A DNA stretch of 39,518 nt, from positions 1-39,518 of the forward strand of contig JAHDHW010000025.1 of NCBI GenBank assembly GCA_020631105.1. The letters run 5' to 3'. Shown piece after piece: positions 7,208 through 13,911 of the stretch. Below the pieces are notes generated by a model, which saw nothing but the letters and a program-made list of their open reading frames with translations, was not told the origin of the DNA and searched no databases. This DNA is from Saprospiraceae bacterium. Lineage in GTDB: Bacteria; Bacteroidota; Bacteroidia; Chitinophagales; Saprospiraceae. The position numbers and the translations under genes are program-made. Numbering within the stretch: the first letter of the stretch is position 1; each line of letters opens with the position of its first letter.

Positions 7208-8222
7208 TTACGATCGTTGCAGGCACTTCTTCTTCTGCTTCCTGTTCTTCTGGTTGGTGGCCGTAGTTGCGTAACTTTGACCGCATAAATTCTATACAAT
7301 TAAACATCATGGCATCAAACTGAGGATTTGCTTTTGGTGGTGTTTCGGGACCTTCCTGCATTCTGGTGTTGAGCTTGATGTCAGCATCCAAAGGTAACTC
7401 CGCATGACCTACCTTCTCGGAGATAATAAACGCTTGTCCGGTTTCAATATGTTTTTCTAAAAGAAGAATAATGCCTTGAATCATGGCAGAATCATCATGG
7501 ACAGAATGTGCAGCAAACACCGGGTTTTTAATTTTTTTACCAGAGATTAAACGGCGATTCTCAGAGATGATCTGACCAAGTTCGATGGCACCAAAATAGG
7601 GGAACCTTGGATATTTATAAGGGTCACGGCCGTAACCTATAATTACCCCGTCTGTCATTTTGGTGATACTCTGTATAAAGGAAAACCGGCTGGCCTCTCT
7701 CACTAATCGTACATCAATTGCACCCGAGAATAAAAATAATCCTCCCGTAATGGAGTCAGGATCTCTTAGTATTTTATTTAAGCCTAATGCCCCACCTGTC
7801 GAAAATCCTCCTATCGAAACTCTTCGCCCCATCATCGCTGCTACTTCCACTGCATTATCAATTTCTGCTCGCCATTTTGAATCAAGCTCTTCATCGTGAA
7901 TTGGTTCTTCCGGATTTTTCAAGCCATGAGCAGGGAGTAATGGCAGGATTACATTCATACCATTCTCAAAGAAGTTTCTACCCACAGCATCCATGTAATA
8001 TGGACAGTCTGATAAACCGTGTGTGAGGATGATGCTATCGGCAGTCATTCTTCCATGGTGATATACTCTGGGGTAATTCCCTTTTTTGACCTTGTAGTTT
8101 CTAACCTCACAAAAAGCCTTGTTTTTCTCAAGGCTTTCAATCTCCAGTTCTGATTTTCCAAGACGATCCTGATAATGCTGTCTAAAATGTTCAAGTGCTT
8201 GTTCAATGTTTTTAGAAGCCAT
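7194..8222 (-). CDS. alpha/beta hydrolase (esterase/lipase-like)
   Basis: This is a serine hydrolase of 342 residues without a signal peptide, so probably cytoplasmic. The fold is shown by an oxyanion-loop THGL (67-70), the nucleophile elbow GFSTG with Ser141, an acid candidate at Asp243/Asp244 in SVHDDS, and His273 in VGHAEL. The last 15 residues are a charged Glu-rich and Lys-rich tail that is not part of the fold. The lid region differs from lipases I can name, so the substrate is unknown. It lies 17 bases downstream of a glycosidase gene on the same strand and is likely the second gene of a two-gene operon. Deacylation of a sugar ester released by the glycosidase is possible, but this is only inference from context. 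Confidence 0.85.
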   Translation of the reverse strand: MASKNIEQALEHFRQHYQDRLGKSELEIESLEKNKAFCEVRNYKVKKGNYPRVYHHGRMTADSIILTHGLSDCPYYMDAVGRNFFENGMNVILPLLPAHGLKNPEEPIHDEELDSKWRAEIDNAVEVAAMMGRRVSIGGFSTGGALGLNKILRDPDSITGGLFLFSGAIDVRLVREASRFSFIQSITKMTDGVIIGYGRDPYKYPRFPYFGAIELGQIISENRRLISGKKIKNPVFAAHSVHDDSAMIQGIILLLEKHIETGQAFIISEKVGHAELPLDADIKLNTRMQEGPETPPKANPQFDAMMFNCIEFMRSKLRNYGHQPEEQEAEEEVPATIVKSKK

Positions 8223-8239
8223 GAGTTGAGCGAGATGTA

Positions 8240-9667
8240 TTAGTGGTTACTTAAACGGGCGAACCATTTTGCCATGATGTTTTCGGCAGGTTTGCCTTGC
8301 GGAGTGAAGTTAATATTTTTTCGCTGATCCCGCTCCCGATTTTGATCGGAATCGGCTTTGCGCTGATCTTTTAACTCACGCCGGTAGCCTACGTTCCATT
8401 CCCAGAAATGAATGCCAGCGAACCATTCCTTATTCCAAAAGGTTTGGAAGACGGCTTCGTAACAATTGGCTTGAGTTTCGAAGGAAACCTTTTGATACAA
8501 ACTGGAGAAGTTATCTGCCCATGCCCAGGGTTCAATACCTGCATCTACTGTGCTTTTGTAACCTACTTCTGTAAATAGAACTGGTTTGTCAAATTTCCTG
8601 GATAAGGCCTCGATGGATTTAATATGTTTTTTCCAACCTTTTTTTAATTCGCGGACGCTAGGTGTTGTTTTCTGCGTTAAAGGGAAATATGCTTGTATGC
8701 CTATGAAGTCCAATTCGCCCCAAAAAGAAACATCCGTTACTTCTTCGTTCCAGTTGGCCGCATACGTTATTTTTCCTTTATAGATTGATCGGATTTCCTG
8801 GATCATCGACTTCCAAAATTCCGGATGATCTTTTACGGTTTGATGTAGTTCAGTGCCAATACAGAGCTGTTCGATCTCTAATAAATTACTCATTCGCGTA
8901 TAATGCAGAATGAATTTTCGATAATTTTCTGACCATTCTTCCCAGTCTTTTTTATCCTTATGTTGAATATCCGAACGCCATTTACCTGCGCTGGGATTTC
9001 CGATCCAAACATGAGGTTTCATCATGATATGGAACCCCGCTTTTTGTAAATCTCTTGCTTTTTGTATAAAGGAAGAATCGCGCCGACTCCATTCCGTATA
9101 CCCTTGTTTGCGGCGACCAATCTCGGTTGTATTATAATCCTCTTGATAACCAAAAGGAACTAGCGTAATCCATTCTGTATTGGTTTGAAGTAAGTACTCA
9201 ACGGCTTCTTCATTCCATCCTCCGTGGCCAAAAACATGTAAGCCTCTTTGTTTTCCATCTGTCAGGAACCGATTAGCGATGCTATCTGTTGTGTTCTCAA
9301 AACTATGATCCCAGTTGTACGTAAATTTTTCAGATTGTGTATACCATTGAGATATTTTAAAGCCTGAGAATAATACGGCAGCCGGAAGTAAAACAATTAA
9401 TGAAAACTGTTGAATGAATTTGTTTCGCCCCTTTTTGATCCAGGTCATTCTTAAGTGTTTTATAATGCGATACAATACATAAGGAGAAAGGAGAAAAAGC
9501 CAACCGATGAAACTGGTTAAGAATCGCTTTGCAACATAAGGAATAAAAGTGATCAGGTCCTCTTTTTCTACTCCATTATAAATCATTAATGCAATTGTGA
9601 TTATCATTAAACTGACATAAGTGCAAAGGAGCCAAATGAGTAATGTGCGAATGGAGGACCGGGGCAT
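8240..9667 (-). CDS. membrane-anchored GH113-like glycoside hydrolase
   Basis: This is a protein of 475 residues with three hydrophobic segments near the N-terminus (about 7-31, 48-69, 88-105), then a TIM-barrel glycosidase domain from about 140 to 420. The domain looks like GH113 (beta-mannanase and related). The strand-4 motif CIGTELH gives the likely acid/base Glu273, and the strand-7 motif LFTEVGY gives the likely nucleophile Glu367. Conserved aromatic residues line the barrel (PHVWIG, IQAYFP, FWEWNVG). The N-terminal segments should anchor the domain at the inner membrane, facing the periplasm. The last 40 residues are highly charged. It is the first gene of an operon with the alpha/beta hydrolase. 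The family call is good; the substrate is unproven. Confidence 0.83.
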   Translation of the reverse strand: MPRSSIRTLLIWLLCTYVSLMIITIALMIYNGVEKEDLITFIPYVAKRFLTSFIGWLFLLSPYVLYRIIKHLRMTWIKKGRNKFIQQFSLIVLLPAAVLFSGFKISQWYTQSEKFTYNWDHSFENTTDSIANRFLTDGKQRGLHVFGHGGWNEEAVEYLLQTNTEWITLVPFGYQEDYNTTEIGRRKQGYTEWSRRDSSFIQKARDLQKAGFHIMMKPHVWIGNPSAGKWRSDIQHKDKKDWEEWSENYRKFILHYTRMSNLLEIEQLCIGTELHQTVKDHPEFWKSMIQEIRSIYKGKITYAANWNEEVTDVSFWGELDFIGIQAYFPLTQKTTPSVRELKKGWKKHIKSIEALSRKFDKPVLFTEVGYKSTVDAGIEPWAWADNFSSLYQKVSFETQANCYEAVFQTFWNKEWFAGIHFWEWNVGYRRELKDQRKADSDQNRERDQRKNINFTPQGKPAENIMAKWFARLSNH

Positions 9668-9725
9668 AATGATTTGATTTGAAAAGTCTACTTTTGTTTA
9701 CTTAAGTAATTCGATGGAATCCTGC

Positions 9726-9741
9726 TTGCCGACAGGCGAGG
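9726..9741. repeat. short GC-rich palindrome upstream of the glycosidase gene
   Basis: CTTGCC and GGCGAG form a six-pair stem (one G-T) around GACA. Palindromes built on TGCC/GGCA are common intergenic repeats in Bacteroidota. Here there is a single copy in the 265-bp divergent gap. Confidence 0.35.
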
Positions 9742-9750
9742 TATCAATTA

Positions 9751-9786
9751 GCTATTTTTCTTTAGGGAAATCAAAATAGCTTTTTA
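9751..9786 (+). terminator. orphan terminator-like hairpin in a divergent gap
   Basis: AGCTATTTT (9751-9759) pairs perfectly with AAAATAGCT (9774-9782) and is followed by TTTT. Read on the plus strand this is terminator-shaped, but no plus-strand gene precedes it: the glycosidase to the left is on the minus strand. It may terminate an unseen short transcript or act in the glycosidase leader. The rest of the gap (9787-9932) shows nothing else I can support. Confidence 0.4.
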
Positions 9787-9932
9787 ATAATTTTAATCCG
9801 CCACTTAGAAGGATAGATTAATCTTTAGGGCTTAATCAGTCCTGCAAATAAAATTAATAGAATAAAGAGAATTATAAATAGATTCTCGACAGCTTGACAT
9901 CTTTTTAACACCAATTACATAAATGATACGAT

Positions 9933-10625
9933 ATGAAATATAAATGGATACTCTTTGATTTAGATAATACACTGTATGATTTTGACCTTTCGTCAAAAGA
10001 ATCATTACAACAGACCTTTAGTGCTTTTGGTGTAGATTATTCTCCGGAAAACATTCAAACCTATAAGCGAATAAATCATCAGTGTTGGACAGATTTTGAG
10101 AATGGTAAAATGGATTTTGCAACGCTACGCAATATTCGCTTCGAATTATTTTCTAAAGCCATTAATGGTAAGTTTGACCCGGTAGCGATGGGAAGTCATT
10201 ATCTTAAACTGCTTTCTGAGGCAGATCATATGATTGATGGAGCGTTTGATTTATTAGATGATTTACTTGGCAAAGTAAGCATGGCTGTGGTGACCAATGG
10301 CCTGAAAGAAGTTAAACGCCCTCAGTTATCCCGGCCCGCGATCAATAAATATTTTGACGCCATTATCATTTCGGAGGAAGTGGGGGTTGCAAAACCACAT
10401 AAAGGATTCTTTGATTATACCTTCGAAGCAATTAATCATCCAGCAAAATCTGATGTGATCATTATTGGAGATAATTTAAACTCAGATATAAGGGGAGGAA
10501 ATGATTTTGGTATTACGACTTGCTGGTATAACCCTGGAAGTAAGGTCAATGATACGGAGGTTAAGCCAGATATAGAGATTAAGCAATTGGATGAACTCAT
10601 AACTGTAATTGGAGCAATGCACTAA
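9933..10625 (+). CDS. YjjG-family HAD nucleotidase (noncanonical pyrimidine nucleotidase)
   Basis: This is a cytoplasmic HAD-superfamily phosphatase of 230 residues. All four motifs are present: motif I DLDNTL with nucleophile Asp9 and Asp11; motif II TNG at Thr121; motif III Lys154 in GVAKPHKGFF; motif IV GDNLNSD with Asp180 and Asp185. The helical cap between residues 16 and 95 is a C1 cap as in YjjG. YjjG proteins dephosphorylate noncanonical pyrimidine nucleoside monophosphates and so limit their incorporation into DNA. The length agrees with the family. It stands alone: 265 bases from the divergent glycosidase and convergent with the following membrane protein. Phosphoglycolate-type activity cannot be excluded. 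Confidence 0.88.
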   Translation: MKYKWILFDLDNTLYDFDLSSKESLQQTFSAFGVDYSPENIQTYKRINHQCWTDFENGKMDFATLRNIRFELFSKAINGKFDPVAMGSHYLKLLSEADHMIDGAFDLLDDLLGKVSMAVVTNGLKEVKRPQLSRPAINKYFDAIIISEEVGVAKPHKGFFDYTFEAINHPAKSDVIIIGDNLNSDIRGGNDFGITTCWYNPGSKVNDTEVKPDIEIKQLDELITVIGAMH

Positions 10626-10636
10626 GGTTTTCTAGA

Positions 10637-10672
10637 CGTACCGACGCAGGTCGGGAAGCTCAGCGAATAATT
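10637..10672 (+). repeat. interspersed hairpin-plus-tail element, copy B
   Basis: A hairpin (CCGAC at 10641-10645, GCAG loop, GTCGG at 10650-10654) is followed by CAGCGAATAAT at 10660-10670, in the 50-bp gap between two convergent genes. The tail matches the 3650 and 16057 copies over 11 bases. It may also act as a shared bidirectional transcript end, though there is no T run. Confidence 0.45.
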
Positions 10673-10675
10673 ATA

Positions 10676-11212
10676 TTAATCAAAGGCTTTAGGAGCTTGT
10701 TCATACTTACGCAGGCGCAGCAGATAAAAGGATGATCGATAATTGGAGAGTAGTTCCATGATCAATTGGATCGCTCCTTCTGCGGCAAGTGCAGCACCAA
10801 CACCTAATATAAAATCGGACCAGCCAGCAAAGGCGCCTGTCAAAAGAAAAAGCATTCCTGCCAGGAATATAACCGTCAAGAAGTTGCTTATTCGCTGGTG
10901 ATTACTTTCTCTGACTGTAAACTTTTCGATTTCATCAGTAGTGAATAAAAAAGCATCACGCTTGAATGCTTCTACTTTATTTTGCACTCGTTTTTCTCCT
11001 CGTAATAAGGCATTCAAGCCGATGAATAGTTGAAAAGACCCAAAGATACCGGTGATTATCATTAGCCCTTTGCCAACTTCTCCCCAATAATTTAGAGATA
11101 AAAAACCAAGGCCAAGACCGATTATACCTAATCCTAGATACCAATAACCTTGCTGGGCGATACCACTGTAATAGGAAATTATAGTTTCTTTCATGTTTGC
11201 CGGCTTCTGCAT
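10676..11212 (-). CDS. four-TM small membrane protein, function unknown
   Basis: This is a protein of 178 residues. It has four hydrophobic segments in two hairpins: about 21-43 and 47-69 with Gly-rich faces, then about 110-128 and 132-155. A charged cytoplasmic-type loop (residues 70-105, RGEKRVQNKVEAFKRD) separates them. No signal peptide or catalytic motif is visible. The last 20 residues are basic. I do not recognise a named family. A second in-frame ATG lies six codons in and would also give a complete protein. It is alone on its strand, facing away from a 458-bp gap that carries a candidate small RNA, and its upstream side has a perfect palindrome at 11236-11252 that could be an operator. 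Confidence 0.75.
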   Translation of the reverse strand: MQKPANMKETIISYYSGIAQQGYWYLGLGIIGLGLGFLSLNYWGEVGKGLMIITGIFGSFQLFIGLNALLRGEKRVQNKVEAFKRDAFLFTTDEIEKFTVRESNHQRISNFLTVIFLAGMLFLLTGAFAGWSDFILGVGAALAAEGAIQLIMELLSNYRSSFYLLRLRKYEQAPKAFD

Positions 11213-11235
11213 GCCAAATTAATCATTCTTAGTGG

Positions 11236-11252
11236 ACCAAAATATTTTTGGT
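11236..11252. promoter_or_regulatory. palindrome upstream of the small membrane protein gene
   Basis: ACCAAAA (11236-11242) and TTTTGGT (11246-11252) are perfect inverted repeats around TAT, 24 bases before the minus-strand start codon. It could be an operator or a small mRNA hairpin. There is no candidate regulator nearby. Confidence 0.35.
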
Positions 11253-11332
11253 TTCAATTAAAGTCTAATTTATTGTCTTTCAACGAGTTAATGTCGAAGG
11301 TGTTATAGTGTAATCAAATAAATAACAATTTT

Positions 11333-11347
11333 TAACTAAAATAGTTA
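11333..11347. promoter_or_regulatory. inverted repeat upstream of the candidate small RNA promoter
   Basis: TAACTA and TAGTTA are perfectly inverted around AAA. The site ends 20 bases before the TAnnTTTG box at 11368, where the -33 element would sit, so a bound protein could control the promoter. Confidence 0.4.
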
Positions 11348-11367
11348 CATTTTATCCAGGTATTGCA

Positions 11368-11375
11368 TATATTTG
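11368..11375 (+). promoter_or_regulatory. TAnnTTTG (-7) promoter box for the candidate small RNA
   Basis: TATATTTG exactly matches the Bacteroidota -7 consensus TAnnTTTG. The expected start is about 11380. No clear TTG -33 element is visible. Confidence 0.5.
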
Positions 11376-11379
11376 TATT

Positions 11380-11548
11380 GTCAATGAAATGACTGAATAC
11401 ATACTAATACTACACATTTCCCCAATCCTCATTGACAAGGCCCCAAAGCCCGGGTGACGTCGCTATTTTGTTGAGATGTCACTTGAATTAAGTAATAGTG
11501 CTAGTGATGGGTAAAGCTCTGGTTTGGTCGCCAGAGCTTTTTTATTTT
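11380..11548 (+). ncRNA. candidate structured small RNA, about 165-170 nt
   Basis: The 458-bp gap between divergent genes has no credible ORF but contains a promoter box (11368-11375) and a strong intrinsic terminator (11513-11550). Between them are two more inverted repeats: TTGTCAATGA (11378-11387) with TCATTGACAA (11429-11438), and GTGACGTC (11454-11461) with GATGTCAC (11475-11482, one G-T pair). This is the layout of an independent non-coding RNA. The length is near that of a 6S-type RNA, but the end-to-end closing stem with a central bubble is not evident, so I do not call it 6S. The alternative is an attenuated leader for the histidine kinase, whose start is about 120 bases past the terminator. 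Confidence 0.5.
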
Positions 11549-11550
11549 TT
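11513..11550 (+). terminator. strong intrinsic terminator
   Basis: AAAGCTCTGG (11513-11522) pairs perfectly with CCAGAGCTTT (11531-11540) around an 8-base loop and runs into TTTTTTATTTTTT. It lies upstream of the kinase gene with no ORF before it, which marks the end of a non-coding transcript. Confidence 0.85.
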
Positions 11551-11670
11551 ACCCTGTCACAATTTTAGACGACAAAAAACTGAACTGGTCATTTAAAATT
11601 GATGAATGGAATAATATTCGATTAGGGATAGAGTATCACATTCACTCTGTGACTTATTTAAAGAATCTCC

Positions 11671-13842
11671 ATGCAAAGCTCTAGGAAAATTAATCATCAC
11701 CTATCCAAACGGATATTCCAAGGTCGAAAAATATATTCGATTTGGATCGTTTGCCTACTGGTTCTCAGTATGGTGCCTGAGCAACTATTTGCCGATCAAT
11801 CTAAAACTGATAGCTTACTTACCTTAATATCTACAACAGGCGAAGATTCCAGTAAAGTTGAACTTTTACTTGACCTGGGATGGGAGCTTTATAATTCTCA
11901 GCCATTAGAAACCATTAAGTATGGTCATCAGGCGTATTCACTATCTAAATCTCTAAGCTATAAAAAGGGAGAAGTTTCAGCTTTAAATATTATTGGCCTT
12001 GGCTATGATGTCAGAGGTGAATTTACAGAAGCGATGACTTACTATCAGTTAGCGCTAGAGATAGCTGAGACGCATAAAGACCTTAAAATGATCCCTAATA
12101 TTAAGAATAATATGGCCTTGATTCACCAGACTAGAGGGGATTATGGTAAAGCAATGGAGGTATTCCATGATATTCTTAATCAGATTGATGAGGATAAGCA
12201 ACAGGGATTGGCAAGTGTACTTTTGAATAATATTGGGAATATCCATGCAATTCAGGAAAACCACCCTAAAGCATTGGAGTATTACAAACGATCACTTGCT
12301 ATCGAAAGAGAGCTGGATTACCCTATCGGAATATCTACGGCCTTGTCCAATATGGGAAATGAATATCAGGAGTTAGACGAAATGGCGAAAGCATTTATCT
12401 GTTTTAAAGAGGCCTTGTCTATTTCTCAGTCGGTAAACGATAAAGCTGGAGAGGCCATCATTCTTTCAAGTATAGGAGAGTTACAGCAGAAAAAAGGATT
12501 ATTAGATCTGGCGGATGAATACTTTCCGCAAGCATTATCTATAGCAAAGGAGATTGGAGATCAGGTCACCGAAGTGGAAGTTCTTAATAAATTAGCCATG
12601 TTAAGAATAGAGCAGGAAAATTATAGTGAATCTATAAAATTTGCAAAAGAAAGCCTTCAGATCGCTCGAGAGATTGGTAATAAGGAAGGCGTTAAAGATA
12701 ATTTAGAGACGCTTGCAAAGAGTCATGCTGCAATGCGTGATTTTGAACAAGCATATGAGTATCAGAATCTTTATACAGCGGCTAAGGATAGTTTGTTTGA
12801 TAATGAAAAAAGCAAGCAGATTATTGAGATGGCTACCCAATATGAAACTCAAAAGAAGGATGCAGAGAATAAGCTGCTAAAAGAGCAGCAAGCAAAGAAC
12901 GAAGTAATTATTCAGCAACGAACATTTATGGGATTGGCAATCGCAGCGATCCTGGGCTTGATGTCAATATTGGCCTTTGTAATGTTTAGTAATTATCGAC
13001 AGAAAAACAGATACAGTCAAAAACTGGAAGAGGAAGTTGCCAGCCGAACGAATGACCTCGAAGATTCGAACACTAAGCTAAGAGCTTCAAATAAAGAATT
13101 AGAGCGTTTTGCTTATATCGCTTCGCATGATTTAAAAGAGCCACTTCGAAACATTATGAGCTTTGCCAAACTGGTTGAGCGACGACTACCTGAGGAAGTT
13201 AAGAACAATAAGGATATTGCAGAGTACATGTCTTACATCTTTAATAATACGATTCAAATGCATAGTCTTATTGAAGATGTGCTGGAATATTCTCGTATTG
13301 ACAACCTGAAGATTCAGAAAGAAGAAGTGGATATGAATGATCTTATTGTGCAGGTTACAAAGATGCTGAGCTCTACTTTAAGAGAAGGGAATGTGGAACT
13401 AAAAGTAGGAACCTTGCCCAAAGTGGTGGCGAATAACTCTAAGCTATTCATTGTGATCAAAAACTTAATTGAGAATGGTTTAAAGTATAATGATAGCTAT
13501 ATTCCCAAAATATGGATTCAAAGTCGGGAGTTGTATGACGCGTATGAGATTTCTATTACGGATAATGGTATCGGTATTGATGCGGAGTACAAAGATCAAA
13601 TCTTTGGAATGTTCAAGCGCTTACACAATAGAGAAGAGTATCAGGGCTCTGGCTTAGGGCTTTCAATTTGTCAGAAAATTATCCATACTTTCGGAGGAAA
13701 AATCTGGGTAGAAAGTGAGAAAGGCCAGGGGAGTAAGTTTAAGTTTACTATCCCAAAGTCTGCAAAAGAAATGGAAGCCAAAAAGCAGCTTAGTAATCAG
13801 ATATCTCCTGTTGATCTTCGTAAGATGGAAATCAATAACTAG
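11671..13842 (+). CDS. TPR-containing sensor histidine kinase
   Basis: This is a membrane two-component sensor of 723 residues. After a signal-like hydrophobic segment (23-40), residues 55-375 are tetratricopeptide repeats of about 40 residues each (pattern A..Y..AL.I......G.A..L.N.G). They would form a periplasmic sensor solenoid. A transmembrane helix is at about 418-441, followed by a coiled coil (445-475). The HisKA helix has FAYIASHDLKEP with the phospho-acceptor His486. The ATPase domain shows the N box LIENGLKYND (Asn602), G1 DNGIGID (631-637) and G2 GSGLGLS (about 660). No receiver domain and no adjacent response regulator are present, so it is an orphan kinase. This architecture is common in Bacteroidota. 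The ligand is unknown. The start at 11671 is the only ATG before the signal segment. Confidence 0.93.
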   Translation: MQSSRKINHHLSKRIFQGRKIYSIWIVCLLVLSMVPEQLFADQSKTDSLLTLISTTGEDSSKVELLLDLGWELYNSQPLETIKYGHQAYSLSKSLSYKKGEVSALNIIGLGYDVRGEFTEAMTYYQLALEIAETHKDLKMIPNIKNNMALIHQTRGDYGKAMEVFHDILNQIDEDKQQGLASVLLNNIGNIHAIQENHPKALEYYKRSLAIERELDYPIGISTALSNMGNEYQELDEMAKAFICFKEALSISQSVNDKAGEAIILSSIGELQQKKGLLDLADEYFPQALSIAKEIGDQVTEVEVLNKLAMLRIEQENYSESIKFAKESLQIAREIGNKEGVKDNLETLAKSHAAMRDFEQAYEYQNLYTAAKDSLFDNEKSKQIIEMATQYETQKKDAENKLLKEQQAKNEVIIQQRTFMGLAIAAILGLMSILAFVMFSNYRQKNRYSQKLEEEVASRTNDLEDSNTKLRASNKELERFAYIASHDLKEPLRNIMSFAKLVERRLPEEVKNNKDIAEYMSYIFNNTIQMHSLIEDVLEYSRIDNLKIQKEEVDMNDLIVQVTKMLSSTLREGNVELKVGTLPKVVANNSKLFIVIKNLIENGLKYNDSYIPKIWIQSRELYDAYEISITDNGIGIDAEYKDQIFGMFKRLHNREEYQGSGLGLSICQKIIHTFGGKIWVESEKGQGSKFKFTIPKSAKEMEAKKQLSNQISPVDLRKMEINN

Positions 13843-13911
13843 CAATTCCGCTTACTTTCCAGCCAAATACTCAATAGTTTAAACCTGTATTGCAACCAAG
13901 TCAGGTTGTAC

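Noticed and set aside
7075-7266. Plus-strand frame of 63 codons after the DUF2807 gene.
   Set aside because: It crosses the stem-loop, the terminator and the 3-prime end of the convergent hydrolase, and has no protein-like composition.
11380-11548. Naming the candidate RNA as 6S RNA.
   Set aside because: The size fits, but I could not pair the 5-prime and 3-prime ends into the closing stem and open central bubble that define 6S, so only a generic small RNA is claimed.
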